Shown here one piece after another: positions 14,896 to 23,217 of a DNA stretch of 54,324 bases (the first letter of the stretch is position 1; the number at the start of each line of letters is the position of its first letter). The translations under genes and the position numbers were made by a program. The stretch comes from Bacteroidales bacterium. GTDB taxonomy: Bacteria > Bacteroidota > Bacteroidia > Bacteroidales > UBA932. The notes under the pieces were generated by a model. That model was not told the origin of the DNA and ran no database searches. It saw only the letters and a list, made by a program, of their open reading frames with translations. The stretch spans positions 1-54,324 of the forward strand of contig JAFUMO010000005.1 in assembly GCA_017482565.1 (NCBI GenBank), read 5' to 3'.

Positions 14896-15650
14896 AGCCT
14901 TACATTTATGTTCATTTCGTGCAATTGTCTTTTCAGTTCACCTATGGTAATCTCTCCGTAGTGGAATATGCTGGCTGCCAGCGCTGCATCTGCCTTGCCT
15001 CTTGTGAGGACATCTGCAATGTCCCTGGGACTTCCCGCCCCTCCAGATGCAATGATTGGGATGGAAACCTTTCCGGCAAGTTCTGCAAATGTGCCGCACG
15101 GATATCCGTTTCTGGTACCGTCGTGGTCCATTGAGGTGAAGAGGATTTCCCCTGCACCCCTTTCCTGGGCTTCAACTGCCCAGCTGAAAAGCTCTTTCTG
15201 TGTCATCCTGCTCCCTCCGTGGGTTGTTGCGTACCAGATTCCATCCTGGGAACGCTTTGCGTCAATGGCAACAACAATAAACTGGCTGCCGTACTTGCCG
15301 GCAATCTCATCTATAAGTGCCGGCCTGGCTATTGCCGAACTGTTTACTGATATCTTGTCAGCCCCTGCATCCAGAAGCCTTGCAGCATCATCAAGGGATG
15401 ATATGCCACCGCCAACGGTGAACGGTATATTTATCCTGTCAGATATCCTTTCCACAAGCTTTGTAAAAGTACCCCTACCTTCCCTTGTTGCGCTGATATC
15501 CAGATATACAAGTTCATCCGCACCTGAGCGGGCATATAGCTCACCCAGCTCCACGGCATCCCCCACATCCTGCAGCCCCTTGAAGTTAATTCCCTTTACA
15601 GTCCTTCCGTCCTTCACATCAAGGCACGGTATTATCCTCTTTGCAACCAT
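14892..15650 (-). CDS. hisF: Imidazole glycerol phosphate synthase, cyclase subunit HisF
   Basis: A 252-residue (beta/alpha)8-barrel enzyme. With HisH it makes imidazole glycerol phosphate and AICAR from PRFAR. The catalytic Asp11 (PCLDVKDGR) and Asp near 130 (VVAIDAKR) are present, as are the phosphate-binding segments VGGGIS and IASGGAG. It overlaps hisA by 19 nt at its start and hisIE by 4 nt at its end, indicating tight translational coupling. Confidence 0.96.
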   Translation of the reverse strand: MVAKRIIPCLDVKDGRTVKGINFKGLQDVGDAVELGELYARSGADELVYLDISATREGRGTFTKLVERISDRINIPFTVGGGISSLDDAARLLDAGADKISVNSSAIARPALIDEIAGKYGSQFIVVAIDAKRSQDGIWYATTHGGSRMTQKELFSWAVEAQERGAGEILFTSMDHDGTRNGYPCGTFAELAGKVSIPIIASGGAGSPRDIADVLTRGKADAALAASIFHYGEITIGELKRQLHEMNINVRL

Positions 15651-16360
15651 AATCTTATCTCTTCCAATGTGATTTTTCCTTCATAAATGGCCTTGCCTAC
15701 AATTGCCTTCCTTATCCCAAGGGCTTCGGCCTTAACTATATCCTCCATGCCTGCTATTCCTCCCGACAGTATCACATCCACCTCCCCATATTTCCCCTGC
15801 AGTCCTGTATAAAGGCTGAATGCGGGCCCCTGGAGCATCCCGTCCCTTGATATGTCTGTACATATCACCTCCTTCAGCCCTTTTGGGACAAATTTCTCCA
15901 TAAGGTCCTCCACCCCGAGTTCCATCTCCTGGAGCCAGCCGTTTACGGCAACCTTGCCGTTGCGGACATCAGCCCCCAGTATGAGCCTCTCCCCACCAAA
16001 CTCTTCAAGCCACATGGCAAAGAGCCCAGGTTCCTTGGCGGCTGTGCTTCCCACAATAACATGGCCGGCACCTGCATCCAGTACGCTGCGGAGTGCCTCA
16101 AGGCTCTTTATCCCGCCGCCCCACTCAATGTCAAGAGAGGTGCTGGAGGCAATTTCCTCCAATGTCTTCAGGTTTGCAGGGGAGGATGCCTTGGCCCCGT
16201 CCAGATCCACCACATGTATCCTCCTTATGCCACAATCTTCATAACGCTTTGCCATTTCCAGAGGGCTGGCATCGTATGTGCGGCAGTTGTTGTAGTCACC
16301 CTTTGAGAGCCTTACGCATCTGCCGCCTATTATATCTATAGCCGGAATTATCCCAATCAT
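15632..16360 (-). CDS. hisA: ProFAR isomerase HisA
   Basis: A 242-residue (beta/alpha)8-barrel isomerase that converts ProFAR to PRFAR. It begins MIGIIPAIDIIGGRCVRLSK with the catalytic Asp8, and has the second acid in TDISRDGMLQGP. Phosphate-binding motifs EWGGGIKS and LSGGIAGMED are clear. It overlaps hisH by 4 nt and hisF by 19 nt. Confidence 0.95.
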   Translation of the reverse strand: MIGIIPAIDIIGGRCVRLSKGDYNNCRTYDASPLEMAKRYEDCGIRRIHVVDLDGAKASSPANLKTLEEIASSTSLDIEWGGGIKSLEALRSVLDAGAGHVIVGSTAAKEPGLFAMWLEEFGGERLILGADVRNGKVAVNGWLQEMELGVEDLMEKFVPKGLKEVICTDISRDGMLQGPAFSLYTGLQGKYGEVDVILSGGIAGMEDIVKAEALGIRKAIVGKAIYEGKITLEEIRLWLQRG

Positions 16361-16941
16361 AGTTCAAGGAAGTTTTTGATTATCAATTCACCTGTATCAC
16401 CGCTCTTTTCCGGATGGAACTGGGTGCCGTAGAAGTTCTCGTACTTGAGCGCTGCAGAGAACATCCCGCCGTATGTGGTGGTGGCAATAGTGTCACAGCA
16501 AAGCTGGGGATAGTATGAGTGTACATAATATACATACTCCCCTGAGGGGATGCCCTTGAAGAGCTTTCCTTCCAGGTTGCTGATCCTGTTCCACCCCATA
16601 TGCGGAACCTTTAGCCCATCGGAAGGGGTGAACCTCATTACCTTGGAATCAAATATCCCAAGACACTCTGTATCTCCCTCCTGGCTGTGGCGGCACATTA
16701 CCTGCAGCCCCACGCATATTCCCAGTACGGGCTGGCGCAGTTCCCTTATCACATCGCACAGGCCGGCATTGCGGAGGTTCTCCATTGCCATTTCGGCATT
16801 TCCCACCCCAGGGAGGAGAACCTTGTCCGCCTTCATTATCTCACTTGGAGAAGAGGTTACAATATACTCCGTTCCAAGCCTCTGCAGGGCATTCTTCACA
16901 GAACGGAGGTTCCCCATCCGGTAATCTATTATTGCTATCAT
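16357..16941 (-). CDS. hisH: Imidazole glycerol phosphate synthase, glutamine amidotransferase subunit HisH
   Basis: A 194-residue class-I glutamine amidotransferase that feeds ammonia to HisF. The nucleophile is Cys76 in VLGICVGLQVM, and the His/Glu pair lies in GTQFHPEKSGDTG near the C-terminus. The oxyanion region LLPGVGNAEMAM is normal. It lies 22 nt after the hisCB stop and overlaps hisA by 4 nt. Confidence 0.95.
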   Translation of the reverse strand: MIAIIDYRMGNLRSVKNALQRLGTEYIVTSSPSEIMKADKVLLPGVGNAEMAMENLRNAGLCDVIRELRQPVLGICVGLQVMCRHSQEGDTECLGIFDSKVMRFTPSDGLKVPHMGWNRISNLEGKLFKGIPSGEYVYYVHSYYPQLCCDTIATTTYGGMFSAALKYENFYGTQFHPEKSGDTGELIIKNFLEL

Positions 16942-16963
16942 ATCTTTTTCCCTTTATCCGGTA

Positions 16964-18613
16964 TTATAATGTTCCCTTGCTGCTCGGGAGATCATATTTG
17001 AAGACATCCCTCCTTACTGCACACTTCAATGCCCTGGCAAAAGCCTTGAACACCCCTTCTATCAGGTGATGGTTGTTTTCTCCTTTGGCTTCAATATGAA
17101 GGTTTGCCTTCATTGCAATGCACAGGCTCTTGAAGAAATGCCTGAACATCTCTGTAGGTACATCCCCAACCATTTCCCGGGTGAAAGGTACATCCCATAC
17201 AAAATCTGCCCTTCCCCCAAAATCCAGCAGCACCATGGCCCTGCACTCATCCATCGGGAGGACAAAACCATATCTTTCAATTCCTCTTTTGTTCCCAAGA
17301 GCCATCCAGACAGCTTCTCCAAGTGCAATGGCCACATCTTCCATTGTGTGGTGCTCATCCACTTCAAGGTCTCCCCTGCATCTTATATCCAGTGAAATGC
17401 CGCTGTGGTGCGGAATCTGCTGCAGCATATGGTCAAAGAACTTGAGCCCTGTATCCATGGAGGATTCCTTCCCTCCGTCCAGGTCTATCTCCACGGTGAT
17501 GTCCGTCTCTTTGGTCTTCCTTGATATCCTGGCACTTCTTCCTGCCGGACCGGCAGTTTCCAGGGTGCCGGCATCAGGAGTGCCGTACAGCTTCAAGGCC
17601 TCAAGAAGCCTTCCATTTTCCTGAGGCGTTCCTATTGATATCCTCAGGCATCCGGAGCATCCGGGCACACTGTTGCGGTTCCTTACAATTATCCCTTTCC
17701 CAATGAGATAGCTGTATACGGCGTCTGCATCATTTACCTTTACAAGGAGGAAGTTTGCATCACTTGGGAACACTTCTTCCACCATATCCATGCAGGCAAG
17801 TGCACCTGCCATCTTCTCCCTCTCCTCCTTTACCTGTGCAATTTCCGCATCTATTCCTTTCCTGAGCAGGGATAGGGCAATCCTCCTTGTGGCCACATTT
17901 ATGTTATAGGGGTATTTTACCATGGACATCAGCTCAATTATCCTCTGTTGGGCAAATGCCATTCCAATCCTGAGCCCTGCCATACCCCATGCCTTGGAGA
18001 GGGTCTGCAGCACTATGATATTGGGATATTCATTTATGAATGCAGAGGCACCGGGGCCCTCTGCAAAATCTATGTAGGCCTCGTCTATCACCACAATCCC
18101 GTTGAACTTCCCTGCAAGGGAGAGCATCTCCTCCATAGGGAAACTGTTCCCTGTAGGGTTGTTGGGAGAGCAGAGGAATATGGCTTTAGTATCCTTGTCA
18201 ACTGCATCCAGAATCCCGTTGTACGGGAGCCGGAATCCATCCCCAAGCATAATCTCCTTTACCTTAATGTCGTTTGTTGCAGCCGCCACCCTGTACATTC
18301 CATACGAAGGGGAGATTGTAATCACATTGTCTTTCCCCGGTGTGCAGAAGATGCGGAATATGAGGTCTATGGCCTCATCGCTTCCGTTCCCTATGAAAAT
18401 GTTTCCTGCCGGAATTCTCTTTATCCGGTGAAGTGCCTCCTTCAGTTCCTTCTGTGCAGGATCGGGGTATCTGTTGCATCCGTTGTCATAGGGGCTTTCG
18501 TTTGCATCAAGGAAGATGCCCGGAGTTCCTTTATATTCATCCCTCGCTGTAGAGTAGGGCGCAAGTGCCGCAATGTTGGGCCTAACCAGCCTTTCAAGGT
18601 CAAAACTCTCCAT
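16964..18613 (-). CDS. hisCB: HisC-HisB fusion: histidinol-phosphate aminotransferase + imidazoleglycerol-phosphate dehydratase
   Basis: One 549-codon frame joins two histidine enzymes. Residues about 1-344 are HisC, a PLP aminotransferase: [25 protein letters not shown], and the PLP lysine Lys207 in [14 protein letters not shown]. Residues 345-361 are a Gly/Ala/Thr-rich linker. Residues 362-549 are HisB dehydratase (IGPD): [30 protein letters not shown], the Mn-binding DEHHTMED (419-426) and ENNHH (512-516), ending in PSSKGTL. All catalytic features of both parts are intact, so it is a true fusion and not a decayed gene. The dehydratase lacks the N-terminal histidinol-phosphate phosphatase that HisB carries in many Bacteroidales and in E. 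coli, and no other phosphatase gene is in the operon. Gaps are 4 nt from hisD and 22 nt to hisH. Confidence 0.94.
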   Translation of the reverse strand: MESFDLERLVRPNIAALAPYSTARDEYKGTPGIFLDANESPYDNGCNRYPDPAQKELKEALHRIKRIPAGNIFIGNGSDEAIDLIFRIFCTPGKDNVITISPSYGMYRVAAATNDIKVKEIMLGDGFRLPYNGILDAVDKDTKAIFLCSPNNPTGNSFPMEEMLSLAGKFNGIVVIDEAYIDFAEGPGASAFINEYPNIIVLQTLSKAWGMAGLRIGMAFAQQRIIELMSMVKYPYNINVATRRIALSLLRKGIDAEIAQVKEEREKMAGALACMDMVEEVFPSDANFLLVKVNDADAVYSYLIGKGIIVRNRNSVPGCSGCLRISIGTPQENGRLLEALKLYGTPDAGTLETAGPAGRSARISRKTKETDITVEIDLDGGKESSMDTGLKFFDHMLQQIPHHSGISLDIRCRGDLEVDEHHTMEDVAIALGEAVWMALGNKRGIERYGFVLPMDECRAMVLLDFGGRADFVWDVPFTREMVGDVPTEMFRHFFKSLCIAMKANLHIEAKGENNHHLIEGVFKAFARALKCAVRRDVFKYDLPSSKGTL

Positions 18614-18617
18614 AACT

Positions 18618-19892
18618 TTACTGTAATCTTATTTTAACTGCATCTGCATGGGCCTGAAGGCCCTCAGCATCTGCCATTGCAATTATTGTTGGGGCGAGCT
18701 TCCCAATACCCTCCCTTGTAATCTCCTGAATTGTGATTTTCCTCATGAAGCTGTCCATGTTCACGCCGCTGCATGAGCTGGCCCAGCCTGAGGTGGGAAG
18801 CGTGTGGTTGGTGCCGGATGCGTAATCGCCCGCGCTTTCAGGGGACCAGTTTCCTATGAATATGCTCCCCGCTGCGGTAATCTTTCCTGCCGCCTCCCAA
18901 GGATCTTCCATGGAGATTATCAGGTGTTCTGCAGCATACATGTTGGCAAATTCCAGCATCTTTATCCTTGAATCCAGGACAATGATCCTGCTTTTGGCTA
19001 GTGATTTCATAATATATTCCCCTCTGGGTGCCAGGGCTGCCTGCCGTGCAACCTCCATCTCCACTTCCCTTGCAAGCTCCATGCTGCTGCAGACAGCCAT
19101 TGCCTGGCTGTCTGCGCCATGCTCGGCCTGAGAAAGGAGGTCGGCTGCCACAAACGGGGCACTTGCACTTGAATCTGCCAGCACCATCACCTCAGATGGT
19201 CCTGCAGGCATGTCAATGGCAGTGCTTTCTCCGCTTACCAGCTGTTTGGCGGCTGTCACATAGCGGTTTCCCGGTCCGAATATCTTATGGCACCTTGTAA
19301 CGGATTCAGTGCCGTATGCCATTGCTGCAATGGCCTGGGCCCCTCCAATCCTGTATACTTTCCCTACTCCGCACCTTTTTGCAGCATACAGCACTTCAGC
19401 GGCAATCCTCCCCTCCTTGTCTGCCGGGGTGCAGAGTACAATTTCCCTGCAGCCTGCAAGTTGGGCAGGGACAGCCAGCATCAGTACGGTTGAGAACAGC
19501 GGAGCTGTACCGCCGGGGATATATAGTCCCACCTTCTGTATTGCCACCGGCCTCTGTATGCACGTTACACCGGGGGCAGTCTCCACCCTTATCTCCTGAG
19601 GCGCCTGGGCCTTATGGAAGGCTGTGATGTTTGCTATGGCATTCTCAATGGCCGATTTCAGCACTTCACCAACCTTTCCGGCAGCCGATTCCAGTTCTTC
19701 CGGGGAAACTTCCAGCCTCTCAGGACAGAACCCGTCAATCTTCAATGCAAGCTCCCTTATGGCGGCATCCCCGCCGGCCTTTACCTTATCCAGTATCTCC
19801 CTTGCTGCTTCCAGTACGGAGCTGTCTCCAGCCTGTGCCCTTGAGCACAATCCTTCCCATTCACTCTCTTTAGGGTTGCAATATATCTTCAT
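18618..19892 (-). CDS. hisD: Histidinol dehydrogenase HisD
   Basis: A 424-residue zinc enzyme that oxidises L-histidinol to L-histidine with two NAD+ (last two steps). Family motifs present include [23 protein letters not shown] (split across about residues 126-148), [48 protein letters not shown] and [13 protein letters not shown], plus the C-terminal [12 protein letters not shown]. It starts 4 nt after the hisG stop. Confidence 0.96.
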   Translation of the reverse strand: MKIYCNPKESEWEGLCSRAQAGDSSVLEAAREILDKVKAGGDAAIRELALKIDGFCPERLEVSPEELESAAGKVGEVLKSAIENAIANITAFHKAQAPQEIRVETAPGVTCIQRPVAIQKVGLYIPGGTAPLFSTVLMLAVPAQLAGCREIVLCTPADKEGRIAAEVLYAAKRCGVGKVYRIGGAQAIAAMAYGTESVTRCHKIFGPGNRYVTAAKQLVSGESTAIDMPAGPSEVMVLADSSASAPFVAADLLSQAEHGADSQAMAVCSSMELAREVEMEVARQAALAPRGEYIMKSLAKSRIIVLDSRIKMLEFANMYAAEHLIISMEDPWEAAGKITAAGSIFIGNWSPESAGDYASGTNHTLPTSGWASSCSGVNMDSFMRKITIQEITREGIGKLAPTIIAMADAEGLQAHADAVKIRLQ

Positions 19893-19896
19893 GGCG

Positions 19897-20748
19897 CTAT
19901 AGTATTATCTTGTCTAGTGTAAGTACCAGTATCCCTTCGGCCCCAATGGCCTTGAGCTGCTTCACCTTGTTCCAGAGCTCGTCTGCCTCAACAACTGAAT
20001 GGAGTGAACACCATCCTTCGGCAGCCAGAGGCATCACTGTAGGGCTCCTCATTGCGGGAAGGATTGTAAGAGCCTCATCCAGGCTGTCCTTGGGTATGTT
20101 CATGAGGAGATATTTCTTCCTGCTGCTTACCCTTTCGGATTCTATCCTGAATAGGATTTCATCCAGCACCTCCCTTTCTTCGCTGCCAAGGTTCCTGTTG
20201 GCAATGAGCACTGCCTCAGATTCAAATACCCTCTCAACTTCCCTGAGGCCATTGGAAACCAATGTCCCTCCAGATGAAACAATATCAAATATGGCATCTG
20301 CAATGCCGGCTGCAGGGGCTATCTCAACAGAGCCGGTGATCACCTCTATCTTTGCATCAATGTTGTTCTCCTTGAGGAATTTGCCAAGAATTACAGGGTA
20401 GGAGGTGGCTATTGTCTTCCCGTTGAAGTACTCCACACCCTCATATTTATCCCCTTTGGGAACGGCAAGTGAGATGCGGCATCCGCCAAAGCCAAGCCTT
20501 GCCACAATCTCCACATCACATCCCCTCTCTTCCACTTCATTCAACCCTACAATCCCAAGCTGTGCCGTACCGGAAGATACAACCTGGGGAATATCGTCAT
20601 CCCTGAGGTAAAGTACCTCTGCCGGGAAATTTGCTGCCTTTGAGAGAAATTTCCTCTTTGCACTCTCCACATCAATGTCAATGCTTTTCATCAGTGCAAG
20701 GCTCTCTTCATTGAGCCTTCCTTTTGTCTGGATTGCTATCCTTATCAT
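19897..20748 (-). CDS. hisG: ATP phosphoribosyltransferase HisG, long form
   Basis: A 283-residue enzyme for the first committed step (ATP + PRPP). The PRPP-binding loop lies in the stretch GIADAIFDIVSSGGTLVSNGL (about residues 148-168, quoted in part). The chain extends about 70 residues beyond the catalytic core into the HisG_C regulatory domain, so this is the long, homohexameric form that is inhibited by histidine and needs no HisZ. It is the first structural gene of the operon, 24 nt after the T-run of the attenuator on the minus strand. Confidence 0.95.
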   Translation of the reverse strand: MIRIAIQTKGRLNEESLALMKSIDIDVESAKRKFLSKAANFPAEVLYLRDDDIPQVVSSGTAQLGIVGLNEVEERGCDVEIVARLGFGGCRISLAVPKGDKYEGVEYFNGKTIATSYPVILGKFLKENNIDAKIEVITGSVEIAPAAGIADAIFDIVSSGGTLVSNGLREVERVFESEAVLIANRNLGSEEREVLDEILFRIESERVSSRKKYLLMNIPKDSLDEALTILPAMRSPTVMPLAAEGWCSLHSVVEADELWNKVKQLKAIGAEGILVLTLDKIIL

Positions 20749-20772
20749 AATTGTTGCGTTTAATTGTCGGGG

Positions 20773-20806
20773 AAAAAGAAAAGGCCTGCCATTAACGGCA
20801 AGCCTT
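20773..20806 (-). terminator. His-operon attenuator (intrinsic terminator)
   Basis: On the minus strand AAGGCTTGCC pairs with GGCAGGCCTT across a 6-nt loop (10 bp, one G-U), followed by TTCTTTTTCC. It lies between the histidine leader peptide and hisG. The heptamer AGGCCTG at 20838-20844, right at the leader stop codon, can pair with the 3' arm exactly and with the 5' arm with one G-U, giving a possible antiterminator. Confidence 0.85.
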
Positions 20807-20842
20807 CAATTGCTATATGATGTTTCACTTAAATCCACAGGC

Positions 20843-20902
20843 CTACCGTATCTTCTGCAAGATATGATGATGGTGGTGGCGGATATTTGTGAAAAGTCTC
20901 AT
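20843..20902 (-). CDS. hisL: Histidine operon leader peptide
   Basis: A 19-residue frame on the minus strand: MRLFTNIRHHHHHILQKIR, with five consecutive His codons (CAC CAC CAT CAT CAT). It begins 20 nt after a -7 box, has a purine-rich AGAGAGAC before the ATG, and stops 36 nt before the terminator hairpin. This is the arrangement of a ribosome-mediated attenuator: ribosomes stalling on His codons when His-tRNA is scarce would favour the antiterminator and let the operon be transcribed. The role is inferred from design; the peptide itself needs no function. Confidence 0.9.
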   Translation of the reverse strand: MRLFTNIRHHHHHILQKIR

Positions 20903-20922
20903 GTGTCTCTCTTTATTTTCTG

Positions 20923-20930
20923 CAAATATA
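20923..20930 (-). promoter_or_regulatory. -7 box of the his operon
   Basis: Minus strand TATATTTG, an exact TAnnTTTG match, 20 nt before the leader-peptide ATG. It lies back to back with the corA promoter. Confidence 0.6.
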
Positions 20931-20947
20931 TACATTTACAGCATACG

Positions 20948-20980
20948 TTGTACCAGAAAGTCATTTTTTTTGTACATTTG
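20948..20980 (+). promoter_or_regulatory. Promoter of corA
   Basis: TTG at 20948-20950, a 22-nt spacer, and TACATTTG at 20973-20980. The leader to the ATG at 21006 is about 20 nt. Confidence 0.55.
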
Positions 20981-21005
20981 CGGAGATATCCAATTTCTTG
21001 GGGTT

Positions 21006-21953
21006 ATGATAGAGATTTTCTACAAGTCAAAGGGACAGATTGTGACATCATCAGATATAGCCTACCTGGATGAGCTGGGCTTTGATGATGTACTCTGGAT
21101 AGACCTCTTTGAGCCTACAGGTGATGAGAAGAGGGGTGTGGAAAATTTCCTTGAGACAACCTTGCAGAGCCGGGCCCAGGCAGAGGAGATTGAGAGTTCA
21201 TCCCGCTATTCGGAAACAGATACAACAATCTTTGCAAACACCAACTTCCTTATTCCCGGTCCCGACGAATACAGCATGGAGGCAGTATCCTTCATCATAT
21301 CAGAAGGTATACTTGTTACGATAAGGCAGGTTCCCCTCCGTACATTCACAGACATGCAGAGGAGGATATCGGTTTCCTATAAGCTCTATCCTACAGGATA
21401 CCATATTCTTGTGGCTATCCTTGAGAGCAGGATTGACCTTGATGCCGATATGATTGAGCTCATGGCAAAAGAGATTGCCCAGTTCAGCAAGAGCGTGAGT
21501 GCAGGTGAGTCTGTAAGTGAAGATTTTCTTCTGGATATCAACCAGCTGCAGGAGAATACAATGATGGTAAGGGAGAACATCATAGACAAGCAGCGCATGA
21601 TTTCAGCAATACTGAAGAGTGACAAGTTCCCAAGGGATGTGCATGCCAAGCTGAATGTGCTGATAAAGGATATAGGTTCCCTGCTCAACCATACAAACTT
21701 CAATTTTGAGAGGCTTGAGTACCTGCAGAATACTGTTCTTGGTCTTATCAATCTGGATCAGAACAAGATTATGAAGGTGCTTACATTTGTCTCACTCCTG
21801 TTCATGCCGCCTACGCTTATTTCAGGTATTTTTGGAATGAATATAGGGCTTCCGGTCTTTGGCAGCAGGTGGGATTTCCTCTTTGTTGTTGGGATAATGC
21901 TCCTTTCTGTGATAATAGCCTCAATGGTATTCAGGAAGAGGAAGATGTTCTAA
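21006..21953 (+). CDS. corA: CorA-family magnesium/cobalt transporter
   Basis: A 315-residue inner-membrane divalent-cation channel. A large acidic and helical cytoplasmic part (residues 1-255) precedes two C-terminal transmembrane helices. The family selectivity motif GMN is at residues 277-279 (SGIFGMNIGLP), just after the first helix, and the tail is basic (FRKRKMF). I chose the ATG at 21006 because it follows the promoter; the longer frame upstream would overlap the promoter region. The stop overlaps that of the convergent perM by 4 nt. Confidence 0.92.
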   Translation: MIEIFYKSKGQIVTSSDIAYLDELGFDDVLWIDLFEPTGDEKRGVENFLETTLQSRAQAEEIESSSRYSETDTTIFANTNFLIPGPDEYSMEAVSFIISEGILVTIRQVPLRTFTDMQRRISVSYKLYPTGYHILVAILESRIDLDADMIELMAKEIAQFSKSVSAGESVSEDFLLDINQLQENTMMVRENIIDKQRMISAILKSDKFPRDVHAKLNVLIKDIGSLLNHTNFNFERLEYLQNTVLGLINLDQNKIMKVLTFVSLLFMPPTLISGIFGMNIGLPVFGSRWDFLFVVGIMLLSVIIASMVFRKRKMF

Positions 21954-23077
21954 TCTTCCCCTTCGGTAATCTCCATCCTGTCCGTCAGTTTCTGTACAAG
22001 CCTGAACTGCGAAAAGAATTCCCGCGCAAATACCCTTATTACCGTATATGCAGGGATTGCTATGAGCATACCTATGATGCCCCCAACATTTCCGGCAATG
22101 AGGATGACAAGGAAAATCTCAAGCGGGTGGGCCTTCACGCTGTTTGAGTAGATATATGGCTGGAATATGAACACATCTATGAGGTGTGTTGCCACGAATA
22201 TTGCGGCAAGGGTGATTACCATTGTCCCAAAGACTATATCCGTGCCTGTGCTGTAGAGGGAAATTACGCCCATCAGTGTGCCGAATATGCCTGCCACAAG
22301 CGGTCCTATATAAGGTATCACATTCAATACCCCTGAGAGGAAGGCCAGTACAACCGCCATCTGGAAATTGACTCCCCCAATGAGGTTCAGCCCTATTGTA
22401 TTCAGTACAGCTATGCAGAGGATCTCAACGCTGATTCCGGTAAAGTATCTTATCAGGAGGCTGTTCACGCTCTCAATGGCCCTGCGGGTATTCATTTCGT
22501 ACTTTTCCGGAACAAACAGGAGCACCATTTCCGTAAAGGTGTTGTTGTCCTTGAGGAAGAAGAATGTCACGAACACAATTGTGAATGCGGAAACAAAGGA
22601 GTGTACTAAGAATGAAGTTACGGAGCTGAAGGCTCCTGTGAAGAGGTCAAAGCTGAAGATAGACCTCACCTGGTCCATAAGCATTGTTTCAATGGTGATG
22701 TCCTTGTCCATGGTGGGGAACATCTCATGCATCTTTACATTGTACATGTAGAGCGGGGAGGCCAGCTTCCTGTTTATCTCGTCAAGGTTTATGGTGCTCA
22801 TCTCTGTCACAATCCTCCCTATAAGGGGTATTATGAACATTATAAGCCCTGTAACTATTGCTCCAAGGATTATCAGTGTTATAAGTGAGGCAATTGCAGG
22901 TGATATCTTTAATTTTCCTATCCTGAGGGATGTGAGCAGACCCATTGCAGGCTTGCCTATAAGGGCAAGTACGGCAGATATGAGTATGCATGTGAGGATA
23001 TCGCTGAAATACCATGCAAGGAAAAGTATGCCGGCTGTAACGGTACCTATTATTATATATCTTGAAAGCTTGTTCAT
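21950..23077 (-). CDS. AI-2E/PerM family membrane protein
   Basis: A 375-residue polytopic inner-membrane protein of the AI-2E transporter (PerM/YdiK) family. The N-terminal pair of helices, a long central amphipathic region (about residues 120-200), and the C-terminal multi-helix block with GVLNVIPYIGPLVAGIFG and GNVGGIIGMLIAIPAYTVIR are typical. Members have been linked to autoinducer-2 export or Na+/H+ antiport; the substrate here is unknown. The start at 23077 is taken because the -7 box at 23107-23114 lies between it and the upstream in-frame ATG at 23131. Confidence 0.85.
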   Translation of the reverse strand: MNKLSRYIIIGTVTAGILFLAWYFSDILTCILISAVLALIGKPAMGLLTSLRIGKLKISPAIASLITLIILGAIVTGLIMFIIPLIGRIVTEMSTINLDEINRKLASPLYMYNVKMHEMFPTMDKDITIETMLMDQVRSIFSFDLFTGAFSSVTSFLVHSFVSAFTIVFVTFFFLKDNNTFTEMVLLFVPEKYEMNTRRAIESVNSLLIRYFTGISVEILCIAVLNTIGLNLIGGVNFQMAVVLAFLSGVLNVIPYIGPLVAGIFGTLMGVISLYSTGTDIVFGTMVITLAAIFVATHLIDVFIFQPYIYSNSVKAHPLEIFLVILIAGNVGGIIGMLIAIPAYTVIRVFAREFFSQFRLVQKLTDRMEITEGED

Positions 23078-23106
23078 ATACCTTGGTTCTTCCCGTTTAT
23101 TGAAAC

Positions 23107-23114
23107 CAAATATA
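23107..23114 (-). promoter_or_regulatory. -7 box of the PerM-family gene
   Basis: Minus strand TATATTTG, exact TAnnTTTG, 29 nt upstream of the chosen ATG. No clear -33. Confidence 0.5.
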
Positions 23115-23178
23115 CGAATTTGTGTTCTCATAGAGTTGAAAATTCTCTCTTTTTTTTGTGGAACTTTTCAGGGGACCC

Positions 23179-23209
23179 TTGAAGAGTTCGTTAATAAAAG
23201 TTATCTTTG
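23179..23209 (+). promoter_or_regulatory. Promoter of the DUF1846 gene, very close to the start codon
   Basis: TTG at 23179-23181, a 20-nt spacer, and TATCTTTG at 23202-23209. The start codon at 23218 is only 8 nt after the -7 box, so transcription would begin at or within a few bases of the ATG. Confidence 0.65.
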
Positions 23210-23217
23210 CTATCCGT

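Noticed and set aside
14968-15672. Long plus-strand open frames across the his operon, including this 234-codon one
   Set aside because: They are antisense to hisF and other clearly functional his genes; composition is rich in Ser/Pro as expected for shadow frames.
16964-18613. Possible assembly error joining hisC and hisB
   Set aside because: Both halves are complete, the linker is in frame and of a plausible composition, and no homopolymer run that invites an indel is at the joint; kept as a genuine fusion.
20837-20902. The five-His run as a chance low-complexity stretch
   Set aside because: It is in frame in a short ORF between a promoter box and a T-tailed hairpin directly before hisG; chance placement is unlikely.
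23158-23217. In-frame N-terminal extension of the DUF1846 gene
   Set aside because: It contains the promoter and does not match the family N-terminus.
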